Program-made: the position numbers and the translations under genes
NCBI RefSeq assembly: GCF_003863335.1
Contig: NZ_RRAZ01000006.1
Location: 62,001-126,000 of the forward strand
DNA from: Falsigemmobacter faecalis
Lineage (GTDB): Bacteria; Pseudomonadota; Alphaproteobacteria; Rhodobacterales; Rhodobacteraceae
Direction of reading: 5' to 3'
Length of the DNA: 64,000 bases
Part shown: piece after piece, positions 32,838 to 41,816 of the stretch
How the letters are laid out: every line of letters begins with the position of its first letter
How positions within the stretch are numbered: position 1 is the stretch's first letter
The notes under the pieces: model-generated
Database searches by the model: none
Told to the model about the DNA's origin: nothing
What the model saw: only the letters and a program-made list of their open reading frames with translations

Positions 32838-34059
32838 GCTTCCGCCGCTTGGATGCGGGCTTTGCCATGATCTCCAGGATATGCGGGCGCATGATCCGGG
32901 CCACTTCGGCAAAGACCGGAACGGCCACCGAATTGCCGAACTGCTTATAGGCCTGGGTATCCGAGACCGGAATCCGGAAGCTGTCGCCATAGCCCATCAG
33001 CCGCGCACATTCCCTGGGCGTCAGGCGGCGCGGGTTCTGCCCCGGGCCACGGTCCACCAGAATCTCTGAGCCGTCCTTATAATACCGCGCCGAGAGCGTG
33101 CGGGCGATCGACTGCGCATTGACCAGACCAAAGCCAAAGCCATTGCCCTTGGCCTTATGCTTGGCAGCATAGCTTTGCAGATAGGCCCAGAGCTTGTCGG
33201 TCAGGGTGTATTTCGGGCTCACCTCGGCATCGGGGCCAAGGGTGAAATGACCTTCCGGTGCCTCAGTGCCGTTCTGAGGATGCAGCACCGCATTCATCCG
33301 CCGCCCGCCATAGGCCGGAAGACACAGGTCGTCCCAGGTGAATTTCACCTTATCGCGAAAGCCCACCAGCACGATCCGCTCCCGGTGCTGCGGCACGAAG
33401 TGACCGGCATCAAGGATGCGGAAGTGCAACGTATAGCCCAGGTCCTCGGTCAGCTTGCGCCGGATCACCTCAAAGGTGCGGCCCTTGTCGTGGCTGGTGA
33501 GGTTTTTCACGTTCTCCAGCATGAAGGCCGCCGGGCGGTGGTGCTTCAGGATGCGCAGCACATCAAAAAACAGCGTACCCTGCGTTTCATCCTCAAAGCC
33601 ATGCGCACGGCCAAGCGCGTTCTTCTTCGACACCCCCGCGATGGAAAACGGCTGACAGGGAAAGCCCGCGACCAGCACGTCATGGGGCGGAATATCCTGC
33701 GCCTCAACCTGCCGGATGTCGCCCGCCACGGGGCGGTTATCGGGGTAATTCGCCAGATAGGTCTGCTGGGCGTATTTGTCCCACTCAGAGGTAAAGACGC
33801 AGCGCCCGCCCGCAGATTCCATCGCGCGGCGCAACCCGCCGATCCCGGCAAAAAGGTCAATAAACGTGAAAGCCGCGCCGGCATCTTCCGCCGGGGTGCG
33901 CGCGGCCACCTTCATGCGCAAAAGCTCCAGCACGCCTTCGCGCGGATGCTCTTTGCCACTTTTGAAACGGTAGATATGACCCTCTGAGTAATCAAGAATA
34001 CGGGCCGCATCAGATACGTTCAGACCCGCCTTCAACAGCAGGTCCTCGAATTCGGTCAT
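32830..34059 (-). CDS. dcm: Dcm-type DNA (cytosine-5) methyltransferase with HTH N-terminus
   Basis: The 409-aa protein starts at MTEFEDLLL after an AAGGAGCC site. It has the m5C methyltransferase motifs in order: [12 protein letters not shown] (from 65), [10 protein letters not shown] (catalytic Cys135), VI LENVKNL (181-187), VIII PQHRERI, and the final QFGNSVAVP. Residues 1-50 look like a helix-turn-helix ([20 protein letters not shown]), as in methylases that repress their own promoter. It should methylate CCWGG and protect against the linked EcoRII-like enzyme. It leads the three-gene operon. Confidence 0.94.
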   Translation of the reverse strand: MTEFEDLLLKAGLNVSDAARILDYSEGHIYRFKSGKEHPREGVLELLRMKVAARTPAEDAGAAFTFIDLFAGIGGLRRAMESAGGRCVFTSEWDKYAQQTYLANYPDNRPVAGDIRQVEAQDIPPHDVLVAGFPCQPFSIAGVSKKNALGRAHGFEDETQGTLFFDVLRILKHHRPAAFMLENVKNLTSHDKGRTFEVIRRKLTEDLGYTLHFRILDAGHFVPQHRERIVLVGFRDKVKFTWDDLCLPAYGGRRMNAVLHPQNGTEAPEGHFTLGPDAEVSPKYTLTDKLWAYLQSYAAKHKAKGNGFGFGLVNAQSIARTLSARYYKDGSEILVDRGPGQNPRRLTPRECARLMGYGDSFRIPVSDTQAYKQFGNSVAVPVFAEVARIMRPHILEIMAKPASKRRKRG

Positions 34060-34171
34060 CGCACGGGCTCCTTGTGCCCGAGGCGGGCCGCTTCCTGTCG
34101 GGGGGAATATTTCTGACATTCTGCCAAAACGCGCCCCAGGCCACAAGGGGCAACCGCCACTTTGCGGGAAC

Positions 34172-34207
34172 AAAAAGGGCCCGGCACTTCTCAGTGCCGG
34201 GCCTTTC
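34172..34207 (-). terminator. terminator after the ccoNOQP operon
   Basis: The stem GGCCCGGCACT / AGTGCCGGGCC has a TCTC loop. On the minus strand it is followed by CCCTTTTTG. It lies between the ccoP stop and the dcm start, so it closes the oxidase operon and isolates the restriction genes from it. Confidence 0.85.
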
Positions 34208-34230
34208 GTCAAGGGACGCTTTGACTGTGT

Positions 34231-35103
34231 TTATTCGCCGCCGCCGAGGCTGTGGACGTAGACTGCGACCGAACGGATGTCGGCTTCCGTCAGGCGCTCA
34301 TTCCAGGCCGGCATCACGCCTGCGCGGGCGTAGGTGACGGTATGGGTCAGCGAGGCAACATCGCCGCCGTAAAGCCAGATCGCATCCGTCAGATCCGGCG
34401 CACCCTGGCTGCGGTCACCGCTGCCGTCTTCGGCATGGCAGCCCGAGCAGTTGTCGGCAAAGACCGTCTCACCAGCGGTGGCAAGCGCAGCATCATGCTC
34501 CTGCCCCGAGATCTGGCGGACATATTGCACGACGCTGGTGATGTCTTCTTTCTCCAGCATGTCGCCAAAGGCCGGCATCATCGAGAAGCGGGCTTCTTCG
34601 CTCTGGGTGTTGCGGATGCCGTGGGTGACGGTCAGGTGGATATCCTCCATCGAACCGCCCCAGAGCCAGTCGTCATCGAGCAGGTTCGGATAGCCGCCGA
34701 CATTGCCGCCAGCCCCCGAGCCGTGGCACTGCGCGCACCAGGTCTTATAGACCGCGGCACCCGATTGCTTGGCAAAGGACTGCAACTCCGGATCGGTGCC
34801 GATTTCCGTCAGCTCGGCCTTCACCAGCTTTTCACGCATCGGCGCGTTCAGCGTGGTGAATTTGTCGATATTCGACTGCAGCTCTTCCACACGGTTGTAG
34901 CCAAGGATCCCCTGGGTTGCCCCGTTGATCAGCGGCCATGCCGGATAGGCGATCGAATACAGCACCGCCCAGAAAATCGAGGCATACCAGGTCCAGAGCC
35001 ACCAGCGCGGCATCGGGTTGTCGAGTTCCTCGATACCATCCCAGGAGTGACCCGTGGTCGGCACTTCGCCGGGCTTGTGCTCTTTGTCGTGATGGGCGCT
35101 CAT
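34231..35103 (-). CDS. ccoP: CcoP, diheme cytochrome c subunit of cbb3 oxidase
   Basis: The 290-aa protein has an N-terminal cytoplasmic/membrane part ([21 protein letters not shown]) and two heme c sites, CAQCH near residue 125 and CSGCH near residue 222. CcoP passes electrons from soluble cytochromes to CcoO. The start codon lies 3 bp after ccoQ. It is the last gene of the ccoNOQP unit and is followed by a strong terminator. Confidence 0.96.
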   Translation of the reverse strand: MSAHHDKEHKPGEVPTTGHSWDGIEELDNPMPRWWLWTWYASIFWAVLYSIAYPAWPLINGATQGILGYNRVEELQSNIDKFTTLNAPMREKLVKAELTEIGTDPELQSFAKQSGAAVYKTWCAQCHGSGAGGNVGGYPNLLDDDWLWGGSMEDIHLTVTHGIRNTQSEEARFSMMPAFGDMLEKEDITSVVQYVRQISGQEHDAALATAGETVFADNCSGCHAEDGSGDRSQGAPDLTDAIWLYGGDVASLTHTVTYARAGVMPAWNERLTEADIRSVAVYVHSLGGGE

Positions 35104-35106
35104 CTG

Positions 35107-35301
35107 TCACGCCTCCTTTGCGGGCCGGACATGCAGGCTGCCCGGGGTGTCATCATTGCGGAAGATCGACTGCGCGGCCTCGTCATGCACGCTGCGGCTG
35201 CCCGGGCGCAGGACCCAGACAAAGACACCGACGAAGAACAGCGTCATGAACAGCAGGTGCCAGCTGTCTGCGAAGTTGCGCAGAAACGCGTAGGTTTCCA
35301 T
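35107..35301 (-). CDS. ccoQ: CcoQ, small subunit of cbb3 oxidase
   Basis: This is a 64-aa protein with one membrane helix (WHLLFMTLFFVGVFVWVLRPG) and a short polar tail. Size and position between ccoO and ccoP identify CcoQ, which stabilises the complex. GGAGG sits 5 nt before the chosen ATG; a GTG one codon earlier is also possible. Confidence 0.92.
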   Translation of the reverse strand: METYAFLRNFADSWHLLFMTLFFVGVFVWVLRPGSRSVHDEAAQSIFRNDDTPGSLHVRPAKEA

Positions 35302-35312
35302 CACATCCTCCG

Positions 35313-36056
35313 TCAGCGGGACAGGTCTGGCTGGAAGGTCGAGAAATCAACCATCGTCCCCAGAACCTGCATGTAAGCGATCAGCGCATCGGCTTCGGTC
35401 AGTTTGGCCTGACCGTCGAAGTTGCGCACATTGACCGGCGTGCCGAAGGCGGCCTTGCCGTAACGCTCTTCCAGACCTTCGGCATCCCCCTCAGGATCAA
35501 CCTGAGCGCGGAAGTCGGCGGTCGCGTTCTCGATCATCGCGGTGGTGTAAGGCACACCAAAGATCGCGCTGGTCGAGAGGAAGTCGGCGACATATTTGCC
35601 GTCGATTTCACGGTTAAACAGGAAGCCGTATTTCGGCATGATCGATTCAGGCACCACGGCCGGCGGGTTGCGGAAGTGGTCCTGGTGCCATTCATCCGAA
35701 TAGCGGCCACCCACGCGGGCCAGATCCGGGCCGGTGCGCTTGGAGCCCCATTGGAACGGACGGTCATACATCGTCTCAGCCGCCAGCGAGTAGTGGCCGT
35801 AACGCTCAACCTCATCGCGCATCGGGCGGATCATCTGGCTGTGGCAGGCATAGCAGCCTTCCCGCTCATAGATCCGCTTGCCGGTCAGTTCGAGCGGGGT
35901 GTAGGGGCGAACCCCTTCCACCTTCTCGATGGTGTTTTCGATGTAAAACAGCGGCACGATCTGAACCAGACCGCCGATGGTGACCACGATGAAGCTCAGC
36001 ACCATCAGCAGGGTGGCGTGAGTTTCGATCTTTTTGTGTTTATCAAGAATGCCCAT
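35313..36056 (-). CDS. ccoO: CcoO, monoheme cytochrome c subunit of cbb3 oxidase
   Basis: The 247-aa protein has an N-terminal membrane anchor ([24 protein letters not shown]) and a single heme c site CYACH, with the distal Met probably in the later [11 protein letters not shown] segment. [24 protein letters not shown]-type context is typical of CcoO/FixO. It lies 15 bp after ccoN in the same transcription unit. Confidence 0.96.
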   Translation of the reverse strand: MGILDKHKKIETHATLLMVLSFIVVTIGGLVQIVPLFYIENTIEKVEGVRPYTPLELTGKRIYEREGCYACHSQMIRPMRDEVERYGHYSLAAETMYDRPFQWGSKRTGPDLARVGGRYSDEWHQDHFRNPPAVVPESIMPKYGFLFNREIDGKYVADFLSTSAIFGVPYTTAMIENATADFRAQVDPEGDAEGLEERYGKAAFGTPVNVRNFDGQAKLTEADALIAYMQVLGTMVDFSTFQPDLSR

Positions 36057-36071
36057 GAGTTTGCGCTCCGA

Positions 36072-37679
36072 TCATTCCGCAGGCAGGAAGTTGTTTGCGT
36101 TGACCGGAGCCTTCGCAGGTTGTGCGCGGACCGTCATCCACAGGTTGTAGCACATGATGACACCACCGGAGAGGAACATCAGGCCACCCAGGGCACGGAC
36201 AACATACATCGGATGTTTCGGCGACACGGTGTCAGCGAATGCGTTCACGAGGAAGCCATTGGCATCCACTTCGCGCCACATCAGACCTTCCATGATCCCG
36301 GCAACCCACATCGAGGCGGCGTAAAGCACGATGCCCAGAGTGGCGAGCCAGAAGTGCCAGGAGACCAGACGGACCGAGTAAAGCCCCTCACGGTTCCACA
36401 GACGCGGCACCAGGAAGTAAAGCGCACCAAAGGTGATCATGCCGTTCCAGCCAAGCGCGCCGGAGTGGACGTGACCAATGGTCCAGTCGGTGTAATGCGA
36501 CAGCGAGTTCACGGTTTTGATCGACATCACCGGACCTTCAAAGGTCGACATGCCGTAGAAACCGATCGCGATCACCATCATGCGCAGCACCGGATCGGTG
36601 CGCAGCTTGTCCCATGCGCCCGAGAGCGTCATCAGACCATTGATCATGCCACCCCAGCTCGGCATCCAGAGCATGATTGAGAAGATCATCCCCAGCGTCG
36701 TCGCCCATTCGGGCAGCGCGGTGTAATGCAGGTGGTGCGGACCGGCCCAGATATAAAGGAAGATCAGCGCCCAGAAGTGGATGATCGACAGTTTATACGA
36801 GTAAACCGGACGCTCCGCCTGTTTCGGCACGAAGTAATACATCATGCCAAGGAAGCCTGCGGTCAGCAGGAAGCCCACAGCATTGTGGCCATACCACCAC
36901 TGGATCATCGCATCCTGAACACCGGCATAGGCCTGCACCGAGGTCGAGCCGAAGATCGAGACCGGCAGGGCCGCGTTGTTCACAACATGCAGCATCGCGA
37001 TGGTGATGATGAAGGCGAGGTAGAACCAGTTCGCCACATAGATGTGGGGCTCTTTACGCTGCATCACGGTGCCGGCGTAAACCGCCAGCAGACCCAGCCA
37101 GACCACAACGATCAGCAGGTCAATGTGCCAGGGCATCTCGGCATATTCTTTGCCCTGCGAGCCGCCGAAGATGTAAGAGGTCGCCGCCATCACGATGATG
37201 AGCTGCCAGCCCCAGAACACCCACCAGGCGGTGTTGCCGCCCCAGAGGCGCGTCGCACAGGTGCGTTGCACCACGTAAAAGCCCGAAGCGATCAGCGCAT
37301 TGCCGCAGAAGGCAAAGATCACCGCCGAGGTATGGATCGGGCGCAGACGGCCGAAGTGCAGATAGCCATGCGCCCAGTCGAAGTTGAGGCTCGGGAAGGC
37401 CAGCTGCGCGGCCACCAGAACACCAACGGCAAAACCCACGACGCCCCAGAGGGCGGTCGCGATCACACCTGCACGGACAACGCCGTCCAGATATTCATTT
37501 TCATTTACCGGCTCTTTCGCCTCACCCATGTTGCGCAGGAGCCAGATAAAGACCACTGCGGCTGCAATCATGACGGTGAGCGCGTTGACCAGATAAGCCT
37601 CGTCGCGCGCATAATTGGCAGCAATCGCGGCGAGCACCGCGATCACGCCGAACGCGACCAGTTTAACGTAATCCCACAT
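36072..37679 (-). CDS. ccoN: CcoN, catalytic subunit of cbb3 cytochrome c oxidase
   Basis: The 535-aa heme-copper oxidase subunit has about twelve membrane helices and His ligands in ...[13 protein letters not shown] (low-spin heme), YGHNAVGF (CuB/cross-link region), [14 protein letters not shown] and [11 protein letters not shown]. It reduces oxygen with high affinity and pumps protons, the main terminal oxidase at low oxygen in this group. It is the first gene of ccoNOQP and has an FNR-type box 94 bp upstream. It is divergent from a universal stress gene with its own FNR-type box. Confidence 0.97.
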   Translation of the reverse strand: MWDYVKLVAFGVIAVLAAIAANYARDEAYLVNALTVMIAAAVVFIWLLRNMGEAKEPVNENEYLDGVVRAGVIATALWGVVGFAVGVLVAAQLAFPSLNFDWAHGYLHFGRLRPIHTSAVIFAFCGNALIASGFYVVQRTCATRLWGGNTAWWVFWGWQLIIVMAATSYIFGGSQGKEYAEMPWHIDLLIVVVWLGLLAVYAGTVMQRKEPHIYVANWFYLAFIITIAMLHVVNNAALPVSIFGSTSVQAYAGVQDAMIQWWYGHNAVGFLLTAGFLGMMYYFVPKQAERPVYSYKLSIIHFWALIFLYIWAGPHHLHYTALPEWATTLGMIFSIMLWMPSWGGMINGLMTLSGAWDKLRTDPVLRMMVIAIGFYGMSTFEGPVMSIKTVNSLSHYTDWTIGHVHSGALGWNGMITFGALYFLVPRLWNREGLYSVRLVSWHFWLATLGIVLYAASMWVAGIMEGLMWREVDANGFLVNAFADTVSPKHPMYVVRALGGLMFLSGGVIMCYNLWMTVRAQPAKAPVNANNFLPAE

Positions 37680-37772
37680 TATGCGTCCCTTTGTCTGATC
37701 CGGCGCGACACAGCCGTCGCGACAGACGTTATCCGACCTGAACTCCCTGGCGCAGAAATGCCGGGGTCTGCC

Positions 37773-37786
37773 TTGATCCAGGTCAA
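37773..37786 (-). promoter_or_regulatory. FNR/FnrL-type box upstream of ccoN
   Basis: TTGATCCAGGTCAA matches the TTGAT-N4-ATCAA consensus at nine of ten defined bases. It lies 94 bp before the ccoN start codon, a spacing that allows a class II promoter. Low-oxygen activation of the oxidase operon is expected from this site. Confidence 0.75.
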
Positions 37787-37844
37787 GCTCCCGCTTTTCA
37801 CCGGCGCTAAGGCACCACAGAAACGCGGGAAACTCTGATCAGCT

Positions 37845-37858
37845 TTGATCTTTGTCAA
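37845..37858 (+). promoter_or_regulatory. FNR/FnrL-type box upstream of the universal stress gene
   Basis: TTGATCTTTGTCAA also matches the FNR consensus at nine of ten positions and lies 82 bp before the stress-protein start. The 261-bp divergent gap therefore contains one box for each gene, implying joint control by oxygen. Confidence 0.72.
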
Positions 37859-37939
37859 AGCGTGAAAGCGTGGTGGTGTGCAATGTGACACCTGATCCCG
37901 GGTCTGAGCGCCGGGATGTCTTTGTGAAAGGTCAGGATC

Positions 37940-38791
37940 ATGCCCTGTAAAACTCTGCTGACGGTCATCACCGCCCATGCGGCCCGACCCGAACCCGATC
38001 TGAGCGCGTTCGAAGCTGCCATCGGGCTGGCGCGCAGCGAAAACGCCCATCTTGAGGCGCTCTGCATCGGGATCGACGACACGCCCTGGGGCTTCTTTTA
38101 CGGCGACACCAATATCGCGGTGCTGCAGGACGCCCCCGACCGCGCGCTCGAAGCCGCCCGCCTTGAGGAAAAGCGCCTGAAAGCCCGCCTGAGCCGCGAA
38201 GATATCCGCTGGAGCGTCGATACCGCGCTGAGCCAGCAGGCCACGCTGAGCACGGTTGTCTCGCAGCGCGCGCGCTTCAGCGATCTGGTGGTGCTCAGCC
38301 GCCCCTATGGCGCGGGTCGCAATCCCGTCGATGTCGCCGTGCTGGAGGCCGCGCTTTTTGACGCCGATGTGCCCGTGCTGGTGCTGCCCGAAGGCCAGGC
38401 CATCCCGGCCAATCCGGGCCGGATCGTCGTGGCCTGGAACCGCTCGCCCGAGGCGCTGGCCGCGATCCGCGCCGCACTTCCGCTGCTGATCCGTGCTGAA
38501 GCCGTGGATATCGCGATCATTGATCCCGAGGACTACGGCCCCGAACGCTCGGACCCCGGCGGCGCTCTGGCGCAGTGGCTGGCGCGTCACGGCGTGCGGG
38601 CCGAGATTTCGGTGCTCGCCCGCACCCTGCCCCGCGTCTCGGAGGTGCTGATCCGCCATCTGCGCGACCGTCAGGCCGATCTTCTGGTGATGGGCGCCTA
38701 TGGCCATTCGCGCTTTCGCGAAGCGATTCTCGGCGGTGCCACCCGCGAGCTTCTGGAAAACGCGCCGGTTCCTGTTCTGATGGCGCGCTGA
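37940..38791 (+). CDS. universal stress protein with two UspA domains
   Basis: This is a 283-aa tandem UspA-fold protein. The second domain has a good ATP-binding signature, MGAYGHSRFREAILGGATRELL (G-x2-G-x9-G), while the first (PYGAGRNPVDVAVLEAAL) has a degenerate one. Such proteins support survival at low oxygen or energy stress. Divergence from ccoN with a dedicated FNR-type box fits that role. AAAGGTCAGGATC before the ATG provides the ribosome site. Confidence 0.88.
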   Translation: MPCKTLLTVITAHAARPEPDLSAFEAAIGLARSENAHLEALCIGIDDTPWGFFYGDTNIAVLQDAPDRALEAARLEEKRLKARLSREDIRWSVDTALSQQATLSTVVSQRARFSDLVVLSRPYGAGRNPVDVAVLEAALFDADVPVLVLPEGQAIPANPGRIVVAWNRSPEALAAIRAALPLLIRAEAVDIAIIDPEDYGPERSDPGGALAQWLARHGVRAEISVLARTLPRVSEVLIRHLRDRQADLLVMGAYGHSRFREAILGGATRELLENAPVPVLMAR

Positions 38792-38927
38792 GCGCAGCGC
38801 AGCATCACCGCAGAGCATGACTGCACCCTGCCCCTCGGCAATCACCGGGGGGCACAGGGGCAGCAGATCTGCGGGGCTGGCGCTACAGGTCGCGTTCACG
38901 GTCAGAACTCAGTCAGAATTTCAAAAC

Positions 38928-38954
38928 CCCGCCGCCCCCTCTCGGGCCGGCGGG
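38928..38954 (-). terminator. terminator after ccoGHIS
   Basis: The stem CCCGCCG / CGGCGGG encloses a GC-rich loop, and on the minus strand is followed by GTTTTGA. It lies 33 bp beyond the ccoS stop and before the stress-protein gene end, closing the maturation operon. Confidence 0.6.
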
Positions 38955-38986
38955 ACATGTGTTCAGGGCAGTCTTCCCCTGCCTGT

Positions 38987-39145
38987 TCAGGGCTTGGGGC
39001 GGTCGTCCCAGTCCGGTGACAGGATGCGGTTCGCATCCCCTTTCGGATCATCGTACTGCCGGTTCTTCATCGACCAGAGAAAGGCCACGAGCCCGATCCC
39101 GCCCATAAAGAGCGAGACCGGAATCAGGATCGTCAGAACTTCCAT
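38987..39145 (-). CDS. ccoS: CcoS, cbb3 oxidase maturation protein
   Basis: This is a 52-aa protein, read directly from the sequence: MEVLTILIPVSLFMGGIGL, then VAFLWSMKNRQYDDPKGDAN and RILSPDWDDRPKP. One N-terminal membrane helix followed by the QYDDPKGDANRIL motif is diagnostic of CcoS. It helps insert cofactors, probably heme b or CuB, into CcoN. GAGGTGAGGAT gives the ribosome site. It follows ccoI by 4 bp and ends the ccoGHIS unit. Confidence 0.93.
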   Translation of the reverse strand: MEVLTILIPVSLFMGGIGLVAFLWSMKNRQYDDPKGDANRILSPDWDDRPKP

Positions 39146-39149
39146 ATCC

Positions 39150-41351
39150 TCACCTCGTGCGCAGGGCGTTCAGAGCCACGGTGATCGACGACAGCGACAT
39201 CGCCACCGCCGCCCAAAGCGGGCTGGCATAGCCCAGAAGGGCCACAGGGACCGCAATCACATTGTAAGCGCCTGAGATCACGAAGTTTTCCTGCATGCGC
39301 CGGGTGGCCACTTTCGACAGACGCAAAGCCTCGGCCACCGGGGTCAGATCCTTGCTCAGCAAAACAATATCCGAGGCGACCCGCGCCGCATCCAGCGCCG
39401 TCGAGGGCGAGATCGAGGCATGTGCCGCCGCCAGCGCCGCCGTATCGTTCAGCCCGTCGCCCACCATCAGCACATGACGGCCCGCATCGCGCAGACGCTC
39501 TACTTCGGCAGCCTTATCCTCGGGGCGGGCCTCTGCGGCCCAGTCCGAAATGCCCAGCCGCCCGGCCAGCGAGGCCACAGCCGCAGGCGTATCGCCCGAG
39601 ATCAGCTTCACCGTGAGCCCGCGCGATTGCAGCGTCGAGATCAGCTCTTCCGCCCCTGGGCGCAGCGCATCGGTAAAGGTGAAAGCATGGGTCGAGCCAT
39701 CGGGCAGCATCAGATAGGTCGCGGTCTCAGCGCGTTCTTCCGCGCCGACCCAGGCCGCGCGGCCCAGACGCACGCGCAGACCGTCGAGCAGCCCTTCGAT
39801 GCCAAAGCCCGGGACTTCGCGCAGATCGCTGATCTGAAGCGGTGCAATACCATCCGCCTCACTGCGTGCCCTCAGCGAAAGGGCCAGCGGATGCGAGGAG
39901 GCCCCCGTCAGACCCGCGACCACCGAGAGCACCTCTGCGCTGTGATCGGTGAAATTCACAGGCTCAGGGCGGCCCATGGTCAGGGTGCCGGTTTTGTCGA
40001 AAAGAACCGTGTCAACCGCTGCCATCCGCTCCAGCGCCGTGCCGGATTTGATCAAAAGGCCCAGCTTAAAGAGCCGCCCCGAGGCCGCCGTCAGCACCGC
40101 AGGCACCGCCAGACCAAGCGCACAGGGGCAGGTGATGATCAGCGTGCCAGCCGCGATATTCACCGCCAGCCGCAGATCGCCGCCCGAAATCCAGAGCCAG
40201 GCCATGAACGCGCCAAAGGCCAGCGTATGCACCACCGGCGCATAAAGCCGCGCCGCCGCATCGGCGAGCCCGGTGTAGCGGGTCTTTGCGGTCTCAGCCA
40301 CCGCCACCAGTTCGGCCATGCGCGAGAGCGAGCTGTCGCGCCCCGCCGCCTCTACCCGCACGGTCAGCGGACCGGTCAGGTTCACCTCGCCCGCGCTGAC
40401 CACCTGGCCAGGCGCGGCAAAAACGGGAAGCACTTCGCCGGTCAGAAGCGAGCGGTCCAGCTCTGAGGTGCCCGCCACGATCTCACCATCGACCGGCATC
40501 CGGCCACCGGGGCGCACCAGCACCAGATCGCCCTTCGCCAGATCGGCGATGCCGACCGTTTCCTCCACGCCCTCCCGCAGCCGGATGGCGCGGGGCACCT
40601 CAAGTGCGGCCAGTTCCTGCGCCGCGGACCGCGCCATGGCGCGGGTACGGTGATCGAGCCAGCGCCCGATCAAAAGGAAAAAGGTCAGCATGACGATGCC
40701 GTCGAAATAGGCATGCGGGCCGGAGTTCAGCGTCTCAAAGATCGAGATCGCACAGCCCAGCACCATGGCCAGCGCGATGGGGAAATCCATCACCACACGG
40801 CCCGCCTTCAGCCCGTCCCAGGCCGATTTAAAGAAGGGCTGCGCACAGAAAATCACCGTCGGAATGGCGATCAGCCCGGCGATGGTGTGAAACATATCCC
40901 GCGTGGCATCGGTCGCACCGACCCAGACCGCCACCGACAAAAGGTTCACGTTCATCATCGCAAAGCCCGAGATGCCGATCCGCATGATCAGCTCGCGCCC
41001 CTTGCGGTCGTTCTCGGTGCTGCTCAGAAGACCCGGATCAAGCTCATGCGCCTCATAGCCCAGCGTCTTCAGCGGGGCGATCAGATCCGCCGCCGCGATT
41101 CCAGGATCGGCCTCCACAAAGACCCGCTTCAGGGTCAGGTTGACCCGGGCGGATTTCACGCCCTCCAGCTTCTCCAGCCCCTTCTCAACGGTCGAGATAC
41201 AGGCCGCGCAATGCGCCTCCGGGATCGAGAGGGTCAGCCGCGCCGCTTTGGGCTGCGCACGGCGTGCCAGATCCTCCGCGGCGGGCGCTGCGATGCAGGC
41301 CGGGCAGGCCGAAAGCGGGATCGGACCTTCGGGATCAGCGGCAAGCGACAT
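39150..41351 (-). CDS. ccoI: CcoI, copper-exporting P-type ATPase for cbb3 assembly
   Basis: The 733-aa P1B ATPase has an N-terminal metal-binding domain (SACPACIAAP upstream and AHCAACISTVEKG), membrane CPC motif (ITCPCALGLAVPAV), phosphorylation site DKTGTLTMG, and the hinge MVGDGLNDTAALAAAHA. CcoI-type ATPases move copper towards the periplasmic side for the CuB centre of CcoN. It is the third gene of ccoGHIS, 3 bp after ccoH. Confidence 0.95.
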   Translation of the reverse strand: MSLAADPEGPIPLSACPACIAAPAAEDLARRAQPKAARLTLSIPEAHCAACISTVEKGLEKLEGVKSARVNLTLKRVFVEADPGIAAADLIAPLKTLGYEAHELDPGLLSSTENDRKGRELIMRIGISGFAMMNVNLLSVAVWVGATDATRDMFHTIAGLIAIPTVIFCAQPFFKSAWDGLKAGRVVMDFPIALAMVLGCAISIFETLNSGPHAYFDGIVMLTFFLLIGRWLDHRTRAMARSAAQELAALEVPRAIRLREGVEETVGIADLAKGDLVLVRPGGRMPVDGEIVAGTSELDRSLLTGEVLPVFAAPGQVVSAGEVNLTGPLTVRVEAAGRDSSLSRMAELVAVAETAKTRYTGLADAAARLYAPVVHTLAFGAFMAWLWISGGDLRLAVNIAAGTLIITCPCALGLAVPAVLTAASGRLFKLGLLIKSGTALERMAAVDTVLFDKTGTLTMGRPEPVNFTDHSAEVLSVVAGLTGASSHPLALSLRARSEADGIAPLQISDLREVPGFGIEGLLDGLRVRLGRAAWVGAEERAETATYLMLPDGSTHAFTFTDALRPGAEELISTLQSRGLTVKLISGDTPAAVASLAGRLGISDWAAEARPEDKAAEVERLRDAGRHVLMVGDGLNDTAALAAAHASISPSTALDAARVASDIVLLSKDLTPVAEALRLSKVATRRMQENFVISGAYNVIAVPVALLGYASPLWAAVAMSLSSITVALNALRTR

Positions 41352-41354
41352 GGA

Positions 41355-41813
41355 TCACCCCTTCGGCACATAGAGGTTGCGGGACTGACGGAAGGGCGTC
41401 CCATCCTCGGCCAGCGCCTCAATGCGCAGGATCCACTTACCATAATTCAGCGCGACCGGCGCGATGAAATCTGCCCCCTCGCGGATGAAGACCGGGCGCT
41501 CATCAAATTCCGCAATCGTGGCGCGGCCAACCAGAACGCTGATGTCTTTCACCTTCGCGGGCTGACCTTCACCGTCTTTGATCGTCAGGATCAGATGGCC
41601 GTCGCGGTAAGCATCCTCCACCTGCCAGCCAAGCGCCACCTGGGCGCGGCGGTCTGAATCGAAGCTGCGCGAGGCGTTATAGGTGTTTTTCCCCTCCAGC
41701 CCCGGAAAGGTGCTGATCGCCATCGAGGCCATAAAGACGTTCACGGCCGTGATGGTGCCAAAGAAGGCCAGCAGGATCAAAAAAACATGGCGGCCGGTCA
41801 GCTTGCGCGTCAT
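41355..41813 (-). CDS. ccoH: CcoH/FixH, cbb3 oxidase assembly protein
   Basis: This is a 152-aa membrane-anchored protein: one N-terminal helix (GRHVFLILLAFFGTITAVNVFMA) and a periplasmic domain with FPGLEGKNTYNASRSFD, the conserved FixH segment. It stays bound to the mature oxidase and is needed for its assembly. Gaps to ccoG and ccoI are 3 bp each. Confidence 0.93.
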   Translation of the reverse strand: MTRKLTGRHVFLILLAFFGTITAVNVFMASMAISTFPGLEGKNTYNASRSFDSDRRAQVALGWQVEDAYRDGHLILTIKDGEGQPAKVKDISVLVGRATIAEFDERPVFIREGADFIAPVALNYGKWILRIEALAEDGTPFRQSRNLYVPKG

Positions 41814-41816
41814 CGG

